Below the pieces are notes generated by a model. The model had not been told where the DNA came from and made no database searches. It saw only the letters and a program-made list of their open reading frames with translations. From Tipula vernalis (taxonomy: Eukaryota > Arthropoda > Insecta > Diptera > Tipulidae), in contig OY282560.1 of assembly GCA_958295665.1 (NCBI GenBank), positions 26,805,653 to 26,869,652 on the forward strand: a stretch of 64,000 nucleotides of DNA. The letters are read 5' to 3'. A program made the position numbers and the translations under genes. Below are positions 10,482 through 20,481 of the stretch, one piece after another (within the stretch, counting starts at the first letter, position 1; each line of letters opens with the position of its first letter).

Positions 10482-12533
10482 ATGCTGTCATCGGATCGCG
10501 CACAACCAAGAACAATAAATCAAATGAACCAAAGCGAACACGGACTATCTCTTCAAATGGGTACCATTCCTGAAATGTACCTTGAACACACACAATCAAC
10601 TCAGCAACAACAATTAATAATTCAAAATCAATCAAGCCCAGCCGCTAAATCAAATCAAACGAGACCAGACTCTCAACAACCATTAGTTATTAAGAATCAA
10701 CCAAGCCCAGCCGCTAAATCAAATCAAACGAGACCAGACTCTCAACAACCATTAGTTATTAAGAATCAACCAAGCCCAGACGCTAAATCAAATCAATCAA
10801 GCCCAGCCGCTAAATCAAATCAAACGAGACCAGACTCTCAACAACCATTAGCTATTAAGAATCAACATTCCAGTATAGAACACATAGACAACATCATCAT
10901 CCTAATACACTTAATAATCATGTACACCAACATATTCCTTTCCCTCGTAACCAACAATTTATCCAAGACACGAGGATGGTGTGGAGAAAACTTCAGCAGA
11001 ATACGATCACAGTATTCACAAATAGGTGACAAATGGAAGAAAACCAAGGTTGGATACAAAAAACGAGGTACTAACACTAAGAAGCATCACAAGATGCAAG
11101 AGACCGCGAATTTCCTGGACAGTGAAGAACACAAGTATGACGGAAAGAATGGCCACAATACACTGCAAAATTTACTATATCCAGAGTGTAGCGCAACTAC
11201 AGAATCAATAAATACTGTGTCAAAATGTAAAACAAGAGATACCATAACGCCAAAAATAGGCGCGAACTTCACAAAGCTATTGATAGACTCAGGTGCCGAC
11301 ATTTCACTCATCAAAAACCAATTCATACCGCGGGAAGAAGTTAATACATTTGATGTGTTAACATTAACAGGGATAGGTAAAGGTAGCATAAAAACAGAAG
11401 GATCTATTCAGTTAACATTAGAATTTCAAAACCAGTTCAAAGTCAAGCATAAATTTCATACAGTATCAAATGAGTTCCAAATTTCAGAAGATGGTATTGT
11501 AGGCAGAGATTTCTTTGTAGATAACAAGGTGGAAATATCGTACGACAATAATCAAATTAAAATTGGTGACAACCTTATCTCTTTCTCTAACAAAGCACAA
11601 AAGCAAATTACATTACCTGCACGATGTGAAACGGTAATCGAAATCAAAACCCCCACTAATGACTTATATGTCTGTTCTGCATCCGAACCACAACCAGGAG
11701 TTTTTATACCCAACATGTTACTCCAACCACAGAATAACAGAGCAAAAATCATTATTGCCAATACAATCCCACAAGAAACAAAATTAGAAAATTTCGAGCC
11801 TCAGTTAGAGCAACTCATGTACAATCCTTATCAGTCCACACCTGGCCATAATACCAAGAACCGCCACGAACAATTCTTGCAAACAATCTCAGAAAATATA
11901 GATACCACAAACAATGTAGAAGAAAACATGTCCATTTTAGAAATATGCCTTCAATATGAAGACATATTCTTTCTAGAAGGTGACAAGCTATCCAGTATAG
12001 ATGGCATATATCACAATATCAATTTATACACGGATTCAAAACCCGTGCATGTACAAAGATATAGATTGCCACAAGTACACCGAGACGAGATTAACAAGCA
12101 AGTAAAAGAGATGCTCGATGAAGGTAAAATACAGCCGAGTACAAGCCCATTCAACAGCCCACTCATAGTAGTACCTAAAAAACCAGGAGCAGATGGTAAA
12201 CCCAAGTGGCGCGTTGTTGTAGATTTCAGAAGATTGAATGACATCACAATAGGTGATTCATTCCCCTTACCAAATATCAACGACATTTTGGATCAGCTCG
12301 GTCATGCCCAATACTTTTCTACGCTAGATATGGCTAGCGGTTATCACCAAATCAAAATGAACCCAAACAACGCACATAAAACAGCGTTCAGTACAGATTA
12401 CGGACATTTCGAATTCACTCGAATGCCGTTCGGTCTAAAAAATTCTCAGGCCACATTCCAAAGAAGTCGGGAGAAAGAAAATTATGGTTACGACCATAGA
12501 AGTCGGGAGAAAGAAAATTATGGTTCACAATAA
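10482..12533 (+). pseudogene. pol: Errantivirus-like pol: protease and truncated reverse transcriptase
   Basis: An open frame of 683 codons in the -1 frame relative to gag. Order of parts: a Pro/Gln-rich linker made of a 69-bp tandem repeat (about 10630-10860), a retropepsin with LLIDSGADISLI around residue 270, and RT fingers/palm with KWRVVVDFRRLN, FSTLDMASGYHQI and RMPFGLKNSQATFQ. Homology stops just after this RT block. The last 70 bp are two copies of RSREKENYG and a stop. The YXDD half of RT, RNase H and integrase are missing, so the copy cannot transpose on its own. Confidence 0.8.
10630..10860 (+). repeat. 69-bp coding minisatellite in pol linker
   Basis: About three and a half copies of a 69-bp unit encode NQ(P/S)SPAAKSNQTRPDSQQP-type repeats with few differences. 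One truncated unit (PDAKSNQSSPAAKSN) shows unequal exchange. Confidence 0.85.
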
Positions 12534-13163
12534 TAGGCTAGTAAAAAATTAAACAACAGTAATTATGTTAGACAAAAACTGTATTGATCTCCCCAAATAA
12601 AACAACGAAACAAAAACTAAACAAAACAGCACGCCTTTACACTATAAAATAATGGCATACATATCACTCACAGGAAACCACAAACAACAGAAGACTAAAA
12701 TGAAAATAGAAGAATATAGAGCAATGAAAGGAAAAACCGTAACAGAACCGGCCAAAGAAACAAGACCAGAAATTATGGAAAAATCAAAAAGAAGAAGAGG
12801 AGGAAAGGAAAAAAACCCTGAAAACAAATTAAAAGAGTGGAAAAGAATAGCAGCCATCAGTGTCAACAAGAACGATCAAATCAAAATCATGACCCACATG
12901 ACAGATATCAGGAAGGAAATTAGAGATCTTAAGAAAACAAAAATAAGAGTAGCGAGTAAAAACAATATATAAATAAATTAGAGATTTTTCTTTTACCACC
13001 CTAACCAAAATTGAGACTTATAGACTAAACTAGTTAGATAGACGATAGAGCACGAAACAACACATACCCTTTCCCTTAAAACAAATAGTACAAACAACCA
13101 AACAATGAATAGACAACTAACCACTAAAAAATTTCAAATTATTAGAAGAAACCCAACCACAAG
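12534..13163 (+). other. Pol-env interval with a basic 106-codon ORF
   Basis: ATG 12652 to TAA 12970-12972 encodes a Lys/Arg/Glu-rich low-complexity protein (KSKRRRGGKEKNPENKLKEW). It occupies the place where integrase should be. It may be a rearranged pol C-terminus or chance coding in an A-rich region. No domain recognised. Confidence 0.3.
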
Positions 13164-13730
13164 ATGAACAAGGGCCACATCATAATTCTACTCCTCATAT
13201 CGGCATACAAAAAAATATATGGGAATGAGACTTTTACTCTTCAAAAACTTGATAACACCGGGGTAGTCTTCGAAAAAATCAGCACAACCATTTTCTTTAG
13301 CAAACAATTTGATTTGATAACCGAGGTAAACATACCAGAAACGGGACAACTCACGGCAGCATTAATGGAATGCAGTGATCATTTAAAGATAGAAATTCAC
13401 AGCGAAGAAGGAGGCAGAGACCGGTTATCAAAACTTAAACCCCAAGGACCCAGAATCAATTAAGAAAAACCGTTACCCAAACAAACAACAACCACCGGAA
13501 TACATAATCCGCTAACGGATCCCATTAATTGGTTCCATATATATTTTTTTATTTGTTCTCAATAACCATCCTTTGGGTGCTGTAAAAGCCCCATCAAATC
13601 TCTAATTATTAAGCGGTTAACAAGGTCCAGATTAACCATGCCCCAAAACCCACAGCCATATCCTCTCCGGCTCAGAGCTACAGGAATTACCGCTGGGGTG
13701 TTGGCACTGGACAATTTCTGAGTAATTGGA
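13164..13730 (+). pseudogene. env: Errantivirus-like env remnant (internally deleted)
   Basis: ATG 13164 opens a signal-peptide-like start (IIILLLISAYKKIYG) followed by GVVFEKISTTIFFSKQFDLI, the pattern at the N-terminus of errantivirus envelope proteins. The frame ends at 13463. A few dozen bases later, another frame reads NPLTDPINWFHIYFFI and a basic tail up to about 13720, resembling the C-terminal membrane anchor and cytoplasmic tail. The fusion-protein middle (about 400 codons) is deleted, and no 3-prime LTR follows before the Tc1 sequence resumes. Described as a relic only. Confidence 0.55.
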
Positions 13731-13744
13731 TTGAAGTTTGGTTT

Positions 13745-14737
13745 TCAAAACCAAACTTGAGTCCTTTTTAGAATAGGTCTGAAGGTTCTATTTTGCGTAA
13801 AAAAGGTAGTGGAAGACCCAAAAAAAACTACGGAACGGGATGACCGGATAATAAAGCGCATATGCTTAAGGAATCGGTTCCAACATGCTGGCGAAATAAA
13901 CAGAACATTTGAAACCCAATCTAAAAAAAAATAAGTGACAGAACTGTCCAAAGACGGCTAAATACTCTGAAACTAGAGGCACGGCGACCAGCGAAAAAAC
14001 CACTATTAGTCCCGCGAATGAAGAGGCAAAGGTTAGAATGGGCCAAAACCTATAAAAATTGGACTCAAAATGAATGGGCACATGTGATATCTAGTGATGA
14101 ATCTAAATTTAACTTGTTTGGGCCCGATGGCAACGCAATGGTACGCCGTAGAAAGGGAGAAAGATACTCAGATAAATGTGTTTTGCCAACTGTAAAACAT
14201 TCTCCTTATCTAATGGTATGGGGAGCGATTACAATGTTCGGAGTTGGACGTATTATAATCCTAGAAGGATCAGTAAATACCGAAAAATATAGAGGAATCA
14301 TCGATAAAGGAGTAGTGCCTACTTTAGAGCAACTTTCCGAGCATAGTACAGAAATAATATTTCAAGATGATTCAGCTCCTTGCCATAGAGCTAAATCTGT
14401 AAGTAAATCTGGATCCATTTTAAGTTATTAAATATATTAATTATTTTGTACCTGTTTTCTTTATTTTCAGGTTCAAAATTATAAGGATTCATGTGGAATT
14501 ACTTCGCTGCCATGGCCAGGAAATACCCCAGATATGAATCCCATCGAGAACTGCTGGCATTATATGGGCAAAAAGATAAAAGAACGACGTCCAAAAACCG
14601 TTCAAGAATTAAAATTGATTATCGAAGATGTTTGGTATAATAAAATCGATTTAGATTATTTGGACAAGTTATACGAGTCAATGCCGCGGCGTATTAACGA
14701 AGTGATCAAAAAGAAAGGAGGTTGTACAAGGTATTAA
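13745..14737 (+). pseudogene. Tc1-like DD34E transposase, main part, with a 72-bp intron
   Basis: Homology resumes near 13780 (GSGRPKKTTERDDRIIKRI) and is frame-disrupted near 13870-13945, then open from about 13950. Catalytic residues: VISSDESKF, IIFQDDSAPCH and PDMNPIENCW, with 34 residues between the second Asp and the Glu when the sequence is read across a GTAAGT...TTTCAG intron (14399-14470). Without splicing the frame ends at 14431. Belongs with the HTH fragment at 2848. C-terminus GGCTRY then TAA. Confidence 0.75.
14399..14470 (+). other. Intron in Tc1-like transposase
   Basis: A canonical GTAAGT donor and TTATTTTCAG acceptor. Removing 72 bp restores the DD34E spacing and joins AKS to VQNYK in frame. 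Confidence 0.7.
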
Positions 14738-15063
14738 ACATTTTTAAGAAATAACAACGAATTAAGCAATAAAATGAATTATTATTAATAAAACTGTGTT
14801 TTTTTTTAAAAAATTAACTAATTTAATCGTGAGAATTATCTCCTAATTTTCAATTAACAGTTAAATTTGATAAACTAAAATTGGCGTTTTTTTTAATTTT
14901 CTGTTTGTTTCTTTCGATTTGAAATTTATTTATTATTTAAAATAAATTAGACTAATTAAATACAAAACTTTTCTTGGATAGTCTACGAAAATCACAAGAA
15001 ATTTAACTTTTACTGAAAGTTTTTTAAGAAATTGTTAATGCGATTGTTTTTTGTCGCTGAGTG
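14738..15063. other. 3-prime flank and right TIR of the Tc1-like element
   Basis: AT-rich noncoding sequence ending in the terminal inverted repeat (about 15034-15063). Confidence 0.6.
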
Positions 15064-15311
15064 TATATGAGGACGACGTGTTTGATTTCGACACGTTGAC
15101 AGCAGAACTAAATGATGAACATTACACCCGCTTATTTAAATACAACCGGTACAACAGCCCTACAATTTGTAATCTGATGTGCCGAAGATAAAATAGATTT
15201 TGTTTTGATCCATATGCTGAATACAGAAGAAACATTGAGCGACTAATGACGGATGCTCAGGCAACGTTGGACTTCTGGCATACATATCATATCTTCATGG
15301 GAAATTATTAA
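15064..15311 (+). pseudogene. 3-prime part of the viral-island gene split by the Tc1 element
   Basis: Immediately after the right TA, the frame YEDDVFDFDTLTAELNDEHY, then RLFKYNRYNSPTICNLMCRR, is open to a TAA near 15190. The frame then resumes with FDPYAEYRRNIERLM and ends IFMGNY-TAA near 15310. It continues the protein begun at 2261. Broken by a stop, a frame change and the transposon. Function unknown. Confidence 0.45.
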
Positions 15312-15393
15312 AATTAAATAATTTAAATAAATAAATATATTTTGTACACTGTATTACTTCTTTTCTCTCTCTTTTTTCACTCGAGTAACAATA

Positions 15394-15668
15394 TGGAATA
15401 TAGGCATAAGGAAGTGATATTAAAAAATATTTCGGCATTATGTCAAGTGTTAAATTATGAAAAATTTTCAAAAAAATGTGTCGATAAAAACATTATTTCA
15501 CGCAAAATGTTAGATATCATTGAAAGACAGTCGGATGAGCAACGATTGGAGGATTTACTATTTAAAATAACGTGTCGTGGTCAAGATGTATTTGTAAAAT
15601 TTCTGTATATATTATTGGGAGAGATAAGTGAATTAATAAAAGTTTGTACAGAGATGTGTAGTATTTGA
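15394..15668 (+). CDS. Small CARD-like (death-fold) protein of the virus-like island
   Basis: The ATG at 15394 (MEYRHKEVILKNI) to TGA 15666-15668 gives 91 residues predicted all helical. The pattern of spaced leucines, LSDEQRLEDLL-type helix (observed SDEQRLEDLLFKI), RGQDVFVKFLYIL and an Ile-Ile/Met-Leu helix (ISRKMLDIIERQ) resembles the six-helix CARD fold, where RG--AF--FL is typical of the last helices. If so, it would be a viral or captured modulator of apoptosis or innate signalling. This is a pattern-level assignment without a profile score. The frame is intact, unlike its neighbours. Confidence 0.4.
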
Positions 15669-15752
15669 AAAATATATTTCTGAAACATATAAAAGGAAGT
15701 GGTTTTATTTTATTACTATCATTCCCCTGTTTGATGTGTATTCCGTGTAATA

Positions 15753-15887
15753 ATGAATATTATTCAACCCTTCACGATGATGGTGGCTGGACCTTCGGGT
15801 TGTGGTAAAACTATATTCGTGTTAGAATTATTGAGAAATTTAAACGCTAGAAAAATTTTGTGGTGTTGTTGTATATACCGACCTTGA
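15753..15887 (+). pseudogene. P-loop ATPase N-terminal stub
   Basis: An ATG opens 44 codons containing QPFTMMVAGPSGCGKTIFV, a Walker A (AGPSGCGKT) at the very N-terminus, then a stop at 15885-15887. Polinton/adintovirus-type packaging or accessory ATPases begin in this way (PFTM-V-GPSGCGKT). Everything downstream is lost. Confidence 0.55.
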
Positions 15888-16124
15888 ATTAACACAATTT
15901 TTATTCCATATTAAAAACAAAACGTAATAGTAATCATTCTTTACACATTCCATATAAGAATCCCCAACAACAAAAAAAAAGACAAATTAGCGTAATAACA
16001 TTCTTTCAATAAAACTAAAACAACAACATGAAATTGTACAAAAAAATTATGAATAAACAAACCAAAATGTATACATATAAATTAAACTTGAATACAAAAA
16101 CCAACATTTAGGCGAATATTACAG
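15888..16124. other. AT-rich spacer
   Basis: A-rich sequence without recognisable coding content, between the ATPase stub and the nucleocapsid EVE. Confidence 0.4.
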
Positions 16125-16577
16125 TTGAGCGATTTGGCAAGAGTTTGTTCAGCTTTTCCCGCTTACACTGCAATGTTAATAGCCAACAAAAATGTTCAAA
16201 GAACTATTGTATCTTATGATCAATTGCAGCTTGCCACACCAGTTAAATTGTCAAAAGAAGAAGTGGATGGAATTAGTCCCAAGGAAAAAGCCCAACGAGC
16301 AATAGCAAGTGGATTCTTCCATGCTTGCATGACCGAAGGGATGATTGAGTCAAATTGCTGGTGGATAACTTTGTATCATGCAATATTAGTTGACAAAATT
16401 ATTAATCCTGTCAATTCAAAAACTAAAAGGTTAAATCCAAACATGAGCAATATTAAAACAATATGGAATTTCCATAAATCAGGATTAATTTCTGCAAATA
16501 TGTCTAAAGCTGACAGAACAGCTTTCAATCAAAACTTAGGTTTGACTGATAGTTTATTGAAACCAATAAAAGTTTAA
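16125..16577 (+). pseudogene. Endogenous phenuivirus-type nucleocapsid, C-terminal copy
   Basis: An open frame whose coding similarity starts at 16134. It corresponds to the C-terminal half of a tenuivirus/phlebovirus-type nucleocapsid (Pfam Tenui_N type): ARVCSAFPAYTAMLI, a FFHACMTEGMI helix and the VDKIINPVNSK segment, through to a natural-looking end and TAA. The N-terminal half is absent. Positions 16134-16503 match 18058-18427 with one difference in 370 bp. It derives from a negative-strand RNA virus captured as cDNA; no viral terminal sequence was seen. Confidence 0.7.
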
Positions 16578-16837
16578 ATTTAATTTTGACGATGTTACAC
16601 ATCGACGGAGAACTAATTTGACAAAACTTTTAAATCAAATCATAATTACATTCAGCAACAAAGTGCTTAATTATTGATCCAATTTATTCATTTGTAATTT
16701 TGTTACAATTTTATTAATCAAATTTATTAAAATTCAAAAGAAGTTTCCATCATAGTTAACTAACTATTGTTAGTAGTAGTAGCAAACCTACTTCTTTGAG
16801 AAGTTAGCGAAGTTTGTATTAGCAAACCACAATTTTA
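16578..16837. other. Spacer downstream of nucleocapsid copy 1
   Basis: AT-rich; may contain the captured 3-prime untranslated part of the viral transcript (GACGATGTTACACATCG is palindromic at about 16587). Nothing else recognised. Confidence 0.35.
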
Positions 16838-17376
16838 TTAGGGGTACACATTGAAAATGCGGGATTGATAACAGATGGCGTTACTAACGCTATACGCATC
16901 AGGCAGTACTGTTACTATGTTCATGTCAAAGCTACGTCTTATAGCTTTAATTTTCAGTATGTGTCAATTTGTCGCAGTGTCAAATTCATAGTTTTTTTGA
17001 GCTCTCAATATGTCGAGTTTCGTGCCAACAAAACAGCATTTGCGGGAAGTTTTAATACATACCTACAAACGCTGAAATGGGAAGTCTTACCCCACCCGCC
17101 GTATAGCCCAGATATTGCTCCTTCCGAACCACCTTTTCCGATCGATGACACATGGCCTAGCTGACCAGCGCTTCCATTCTTACGAAGAAGCCCAAAAATG
17201 GGTCGATGACTGGATAGCAGCCAAGCCGGCCGAATTTTTTCGCGACGGTATCCGTAAATTGCCAGAAAGATGGGAAAAAGTTGTGGCTAGCGATGGATAA
17301 TTCATTTGTTACCATTTTTTCAGAATAAACGTTCAAAAATAGAAAAAAATCCCGCATTTTCAATTTGTACTCCTAA
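16838..17376 (+). mobile_element. Internally deleted mariner element
   Basis: TIRs TTAGGGGTACACATTGAAAA (left) and TTAGGAGTACAAATTGAAAA (right, reverse complement) are flanked by TA at 16836-16837 and 17377-17378. Inside, the C-terminal end of a mariner DD34D transposase survives: HPPYSPDIAPS, then, frame-shifted, HGLADQRFHSYEEAQKWV and ELPERWEKVV-like residues (KLPERWEKVVASDG). The N-terminal two thirds are deleted; total 539 bp. Confidence 0.85.
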
Positions 17377-17378
17377 TA

Positions 17379-17600
17379 TATTGAATTCCAAAATATTATT
17401 ATTTAATTAAATTTAATTAATTTGAGTTTAGTTGTTGTTTTATTCCATTTTATTTTATTTTATTGTTATTAGTTAATATTGTTTGATTTATTTGAGTTAT
17501 TTAACTTTTTGATTACATAAATTTTCTATTTGTTCCATTTATTTAAACCACATTAACCATTGTTTCCAGAAGGAAAAGTAAAAACAAATTGACTGCAACC
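17379..17600. other. AT-rich spacer
   Basis: No coding content. It precedes the N-terminus of nucleocapsid copy 2. Confidence 0.4.
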
Positions 17601-18427
17601 ATGGCTACTAAGACTGCTACCACCACTTTGGATATAAAACGGTTAGAAGAGCTAATGAGAGCTTTTGATGATGTAAATGGTTTGGCTGCTGCTATGGAGG
17701 GCATGGCTATTGGTGACTTGAACAAATCATCTGGGTTCAATGAAGATGCTTTAAAAGCTTTGAAGGGTCTAATCGAGTTTAAGCCTTGGGATGCAACTTT
17801 ATTCCGACAATTTTTATGGAGATTGATCCAATTTGTTCCAACAACTTTCAAATTGGGAGAGTTGACAGTGAACTCTAAAGATTCACCACAATTAGTTATT
17901 CAAGTCATGATCTACTTCTTCCTTTTAAGAGGATAATAAAATGGAGTTGAGGACCACAAATGAAGAAGGTCTTAAATTAATAAAATTGATCAGATATCAA
18001 TATGCTGTGGCCCCAAATGTCCCTAGAAATGCTCCAAATGCGGGAAATGTGATTACCTTGGCAAGAGTTTGTTCAGCTTTTCCCGCTTACACTGCAATGT
18101 TAATAGCCAACAAAAATGTTCAAAGAACTATTGTATCTTATGATCAATTGCAGCTTGCCACACCAGTTAAATTGTCAAAAGAAGAAGTGGATGGAATTAG
18201 TCCCAAGGAAAAAGCCCAACGAGCAATAGCAAGTGGATTCTTCCATGCTTGCATGACCGAAGGGATGATTGAGTCAAATTGCTGGTGGATAACTTTGTAT
18301 CATGCAATATTAGTTGATAAAATTATTAATCCTGTCAATTCAAAAACTAAAAGGTTAAATCCAAACATGAGCAATATTAAAACAATATGGAATTTCCATA
18401 AATCAGGATTAATTTCTGCAAATATGT
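17601..18427 (+). pseudogene. Endogenous phenuivirus-type nucleocapsid, N-terminal and central copy
   Basis: The ATG at 17601 begins MATKTATTTLDIKRLEELM. The frame contains ALKGLIEFKPWDATLFRQFL and VIQVMIYFFLLRG, then breaks at about 17931 by what looks like a two-base loss. It resumes in the next frame at about 17941 and runs to 18427, where the C-terminus is replaced by unrelated DNA. The order and motifs (aromatic-rich N-arm, LLRG segment, LARVCSAFP, INP) fit the phlebovirus/tenuivirus N fold, whose natural role is to coat viral RNA. Inactive: frameshift plus lost C-terminus. The last 370 bp are duplicated in copy 1. Confidence 0.7.
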
Positions 18428-19257
18428 ATTTATTTTTGTGCGGTCATACCCGCGATTCGTGGTGGTGCACCGATTTGGTGGAAACCCCACACAGAGCAAT
18501 TACCCCGCCGATTTCTTCTTTTCTCCGTTGTTTTGAGTGATTGCGTTTGGAATTTTCGCGGGTTTTTTTTTTCTTTTTACTTCGCTTCAGTTCGGGTGTC
18601 CGTTTTTGGGTGTGGTTCGGCCACATAGCGGTTCATTTTTCTGTTTCAGGTACTTTGGTGTTATTTTCTTGATTTGTAAACAGTGATTAGTGAAAGTAAA
18701 ATTTTAATATAACGTAGAATCAGTGGTAACGTAATTTATCTTAACGAATTTTTCATTTTTTCACTTTTACCGTAACAGAATTTTTCTTTAAATTCTTACT
18801 GTAGTGTGCTACGCCGCACCATGTGCGTGTAAGTAAATAATTGATCGAGTGATGTGAGGTGGGGTCATGTGAAGGGTCGGCCTTTTTCCACCCTTTGCCC
18901 AGAGCGTGCCGTTCGTTCCTCCAGGACAGGCTGTGCTGGAGGGCGGCACGCCACATGAGTTGATCGCTTGGGGGTGACGGTCTCGTTCCGGGGGATTGTC
19001 GCTGGGATTGTCATGCGGGCGTCCCTCCTTCATAAATGGCATCGGTAGCCGTCGCGACTGGGAAACAGCATCCCAGTAGGCGGACCGATGAGGGGAGGCC
19101 CGTGTGGCAGTCACGGCGGTAGTCGCCTGGGATTGAGACGGTCACTCCGAAACGATCACTCCCAGCTTATTATTTCCTTTTGCCGCTGAGGCCGTGGCAA
19201 TTTAATTTTTAATTTCCATTTGCCCCTCTAATTTTGTTCATCATGCGGTTATTCAAG

Positions 19258-19340
19258 CATGAGAAATATGTCTGAGAATCCCCACGCCGCACCGTGAGCT
19301 CTAGCCAGCTACTATACCGCATCAGACCGCTATTCTCATG
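19258..19340 (+). ncRNA. Structured motif, copy i
   Basis: CATGAGAA (19258-19265) pairs with TTCTCATG (19333-19340), enclosing CCCCACGCC (19280-19288) and CTAGCCAGC. It is followed by CTGTTAACG. Confidence 0.45.
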
Positions 19341-20300
19341 TCTGTTAACGTAATCCCTTTTGGGATTTCGTTACATGTTCCAACGCTGCAGGTAGACACA
19401 AGTGTAAGTTATTTGTCATTGGTAAAAGTGCAAAGCGTGTTGTACAAAAATAAAAATTTGTAAAAAGAAAAAATTAATTAAAATTGCAAATTGTTTAAAA
19501 CAAATAAAGGAAAAAAAATAAGAGAAAATCATTCTCTTCAAAAAAAAAAAAAAAACCCTTGAGTGAATGTCATTGTCTAGTGAAGTGAATTGATTGACAG
19601 AGTGTAATTGTGATTGTGAATTGACGAAAAAAAAACCTTGAGTGAATGTGTAATGAGTGAATTAAAGAGTTTAAATCGAAAACAAAAAAGAGGAAAAACA
19701 CATAAAACGTTAAAGGCCAATAATAATAGAAATTTTGTTTTATGAGTATACGTGCAATGAGCATAGTGAGTTGGCGAATTTTAAAAACGTGAAAAAAAAA
19801 AAAACATATATATATACTCAAATCATATTTTTATTCGCACGCCTAAATGCCGGCAATATCAATCAACGTGCATCTTGCCAGCGCTCAACAAACAAACTTC
19901 AGCTGAGTGATTTTTTTTTTTATTACTTTGTTGTATTTTTATATTTTTATTGTTATTTACATTTTTCCTTTCTTTTTTTTTTTTCTTATATACTTTGTGT
20001 CTTGAATTTTCTTTTGTTTTTTTTTATATACACTAGGCTAAGATTTTCTTTAGGTAGGCATTAGGTTTAGTTAGTTAGGTTTTTATTCGTTATTAATTAT
20101 ATTAACCGTGCGAAATTGATTTGAAATACATTATAATTCGTACATGGGTACTAATGAAGTTAAATTTTTTTATTATTTACAAAATTTTGATTGAGATGGA
20201 ATAATTTCATAACAGTCCATGTGGGGATGGGTTAGTGTAGGTATCGGCTGGAAGTGATGTAGGTAGGTATCAGAGTCAATCCTTTCCTGCGGTTACACGT

Positions 20301-20383
20301 GATTCACACAAACTTCAGAAAACCCCACGCCACAACCCTGAAGCTTAGCCAGCAACGACCGCTCTGGAGTCCCTGTGTGAGTC
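20301..20383 (+). ncRNA. Structured motif, copy ii
   Basis: GATTCACACA (20301-20310) pairs with TGTGTGAGTC (20374-20383), ten pairs with one T-G. An inner CTTCAG/CTGAAG stem encloses CCCCACGCC (20323-20331), followed by TTAGCCAGC. CTGTTAACACC follows soon after the outer stem, as in copy i. Confidence 0.45.
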
Positions 20384-20481
20384 AAATTCTGTTAACACCA
20401 AAGTATGAGTTGGAGGAAATAACGAGTTCCATTAACTACCCAAAAAAATTTGATAATGGGTGTCCTCCAGCTCTTATGTAA

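Larger units (their letters stand above)
2657..15063 (+). mobile_element. Tc1-like (DD34E) transposon split by nested insertions
   Basis: Both ends carry the same terminal inverted repeat, CACTCAGCGACAAAAAA, at 2657-2673 and, in reverse complement, ending at 15063. The flanking TA dinucleotides are at 2655-2656 and 15064-15065. Inside are a transposase N-terminal fragment (2848-2985) and the rest of the transposase (about 13745-14737). The 10.7 kb between them is occupied by an LTR retroelement and a Harbinger element, so the original element was about 1.7 kb. Insertion at TA with TA duplication is the Tc1/mariner hallmark. Removing the element would rejoin the two halves of the viral-island gene. 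Confidence 0.75.
18428..20481. mobile_element. Unclassified insertion between nucleocapsid EVE and Tigger element
   Basis: About 2 kb that truncates the nucleocapsid on its left and the Tigger transposase on its right. It has a GC-rich, structured block (about 18800-19400), a T/A-rich block with duplicated AAAACCTTGAGTGAATGT (about 19550 and 19635), and two copies of a roughly 85-base structured motif (19258-19340, 20301-20383). No long open frame, TIRs or LTRs found. The GC-rich leader style is like the untranslated region of a non-LTR retrotransposon, but this is a guess. Confidence 0.35.

Noticed and set aside
19055..19100. Hammerhead-like CGATGAGGGG
   Set aside because: The required CUGAUGA and downstream GAAA with a closing stem are not present.
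18753..19114. Minus-strand frames in the GC-rich block at 18.8-19.1 kb
   Set aside because: Mutually overlapping with no recognisable domain; the block looks like a structured untranslated region.
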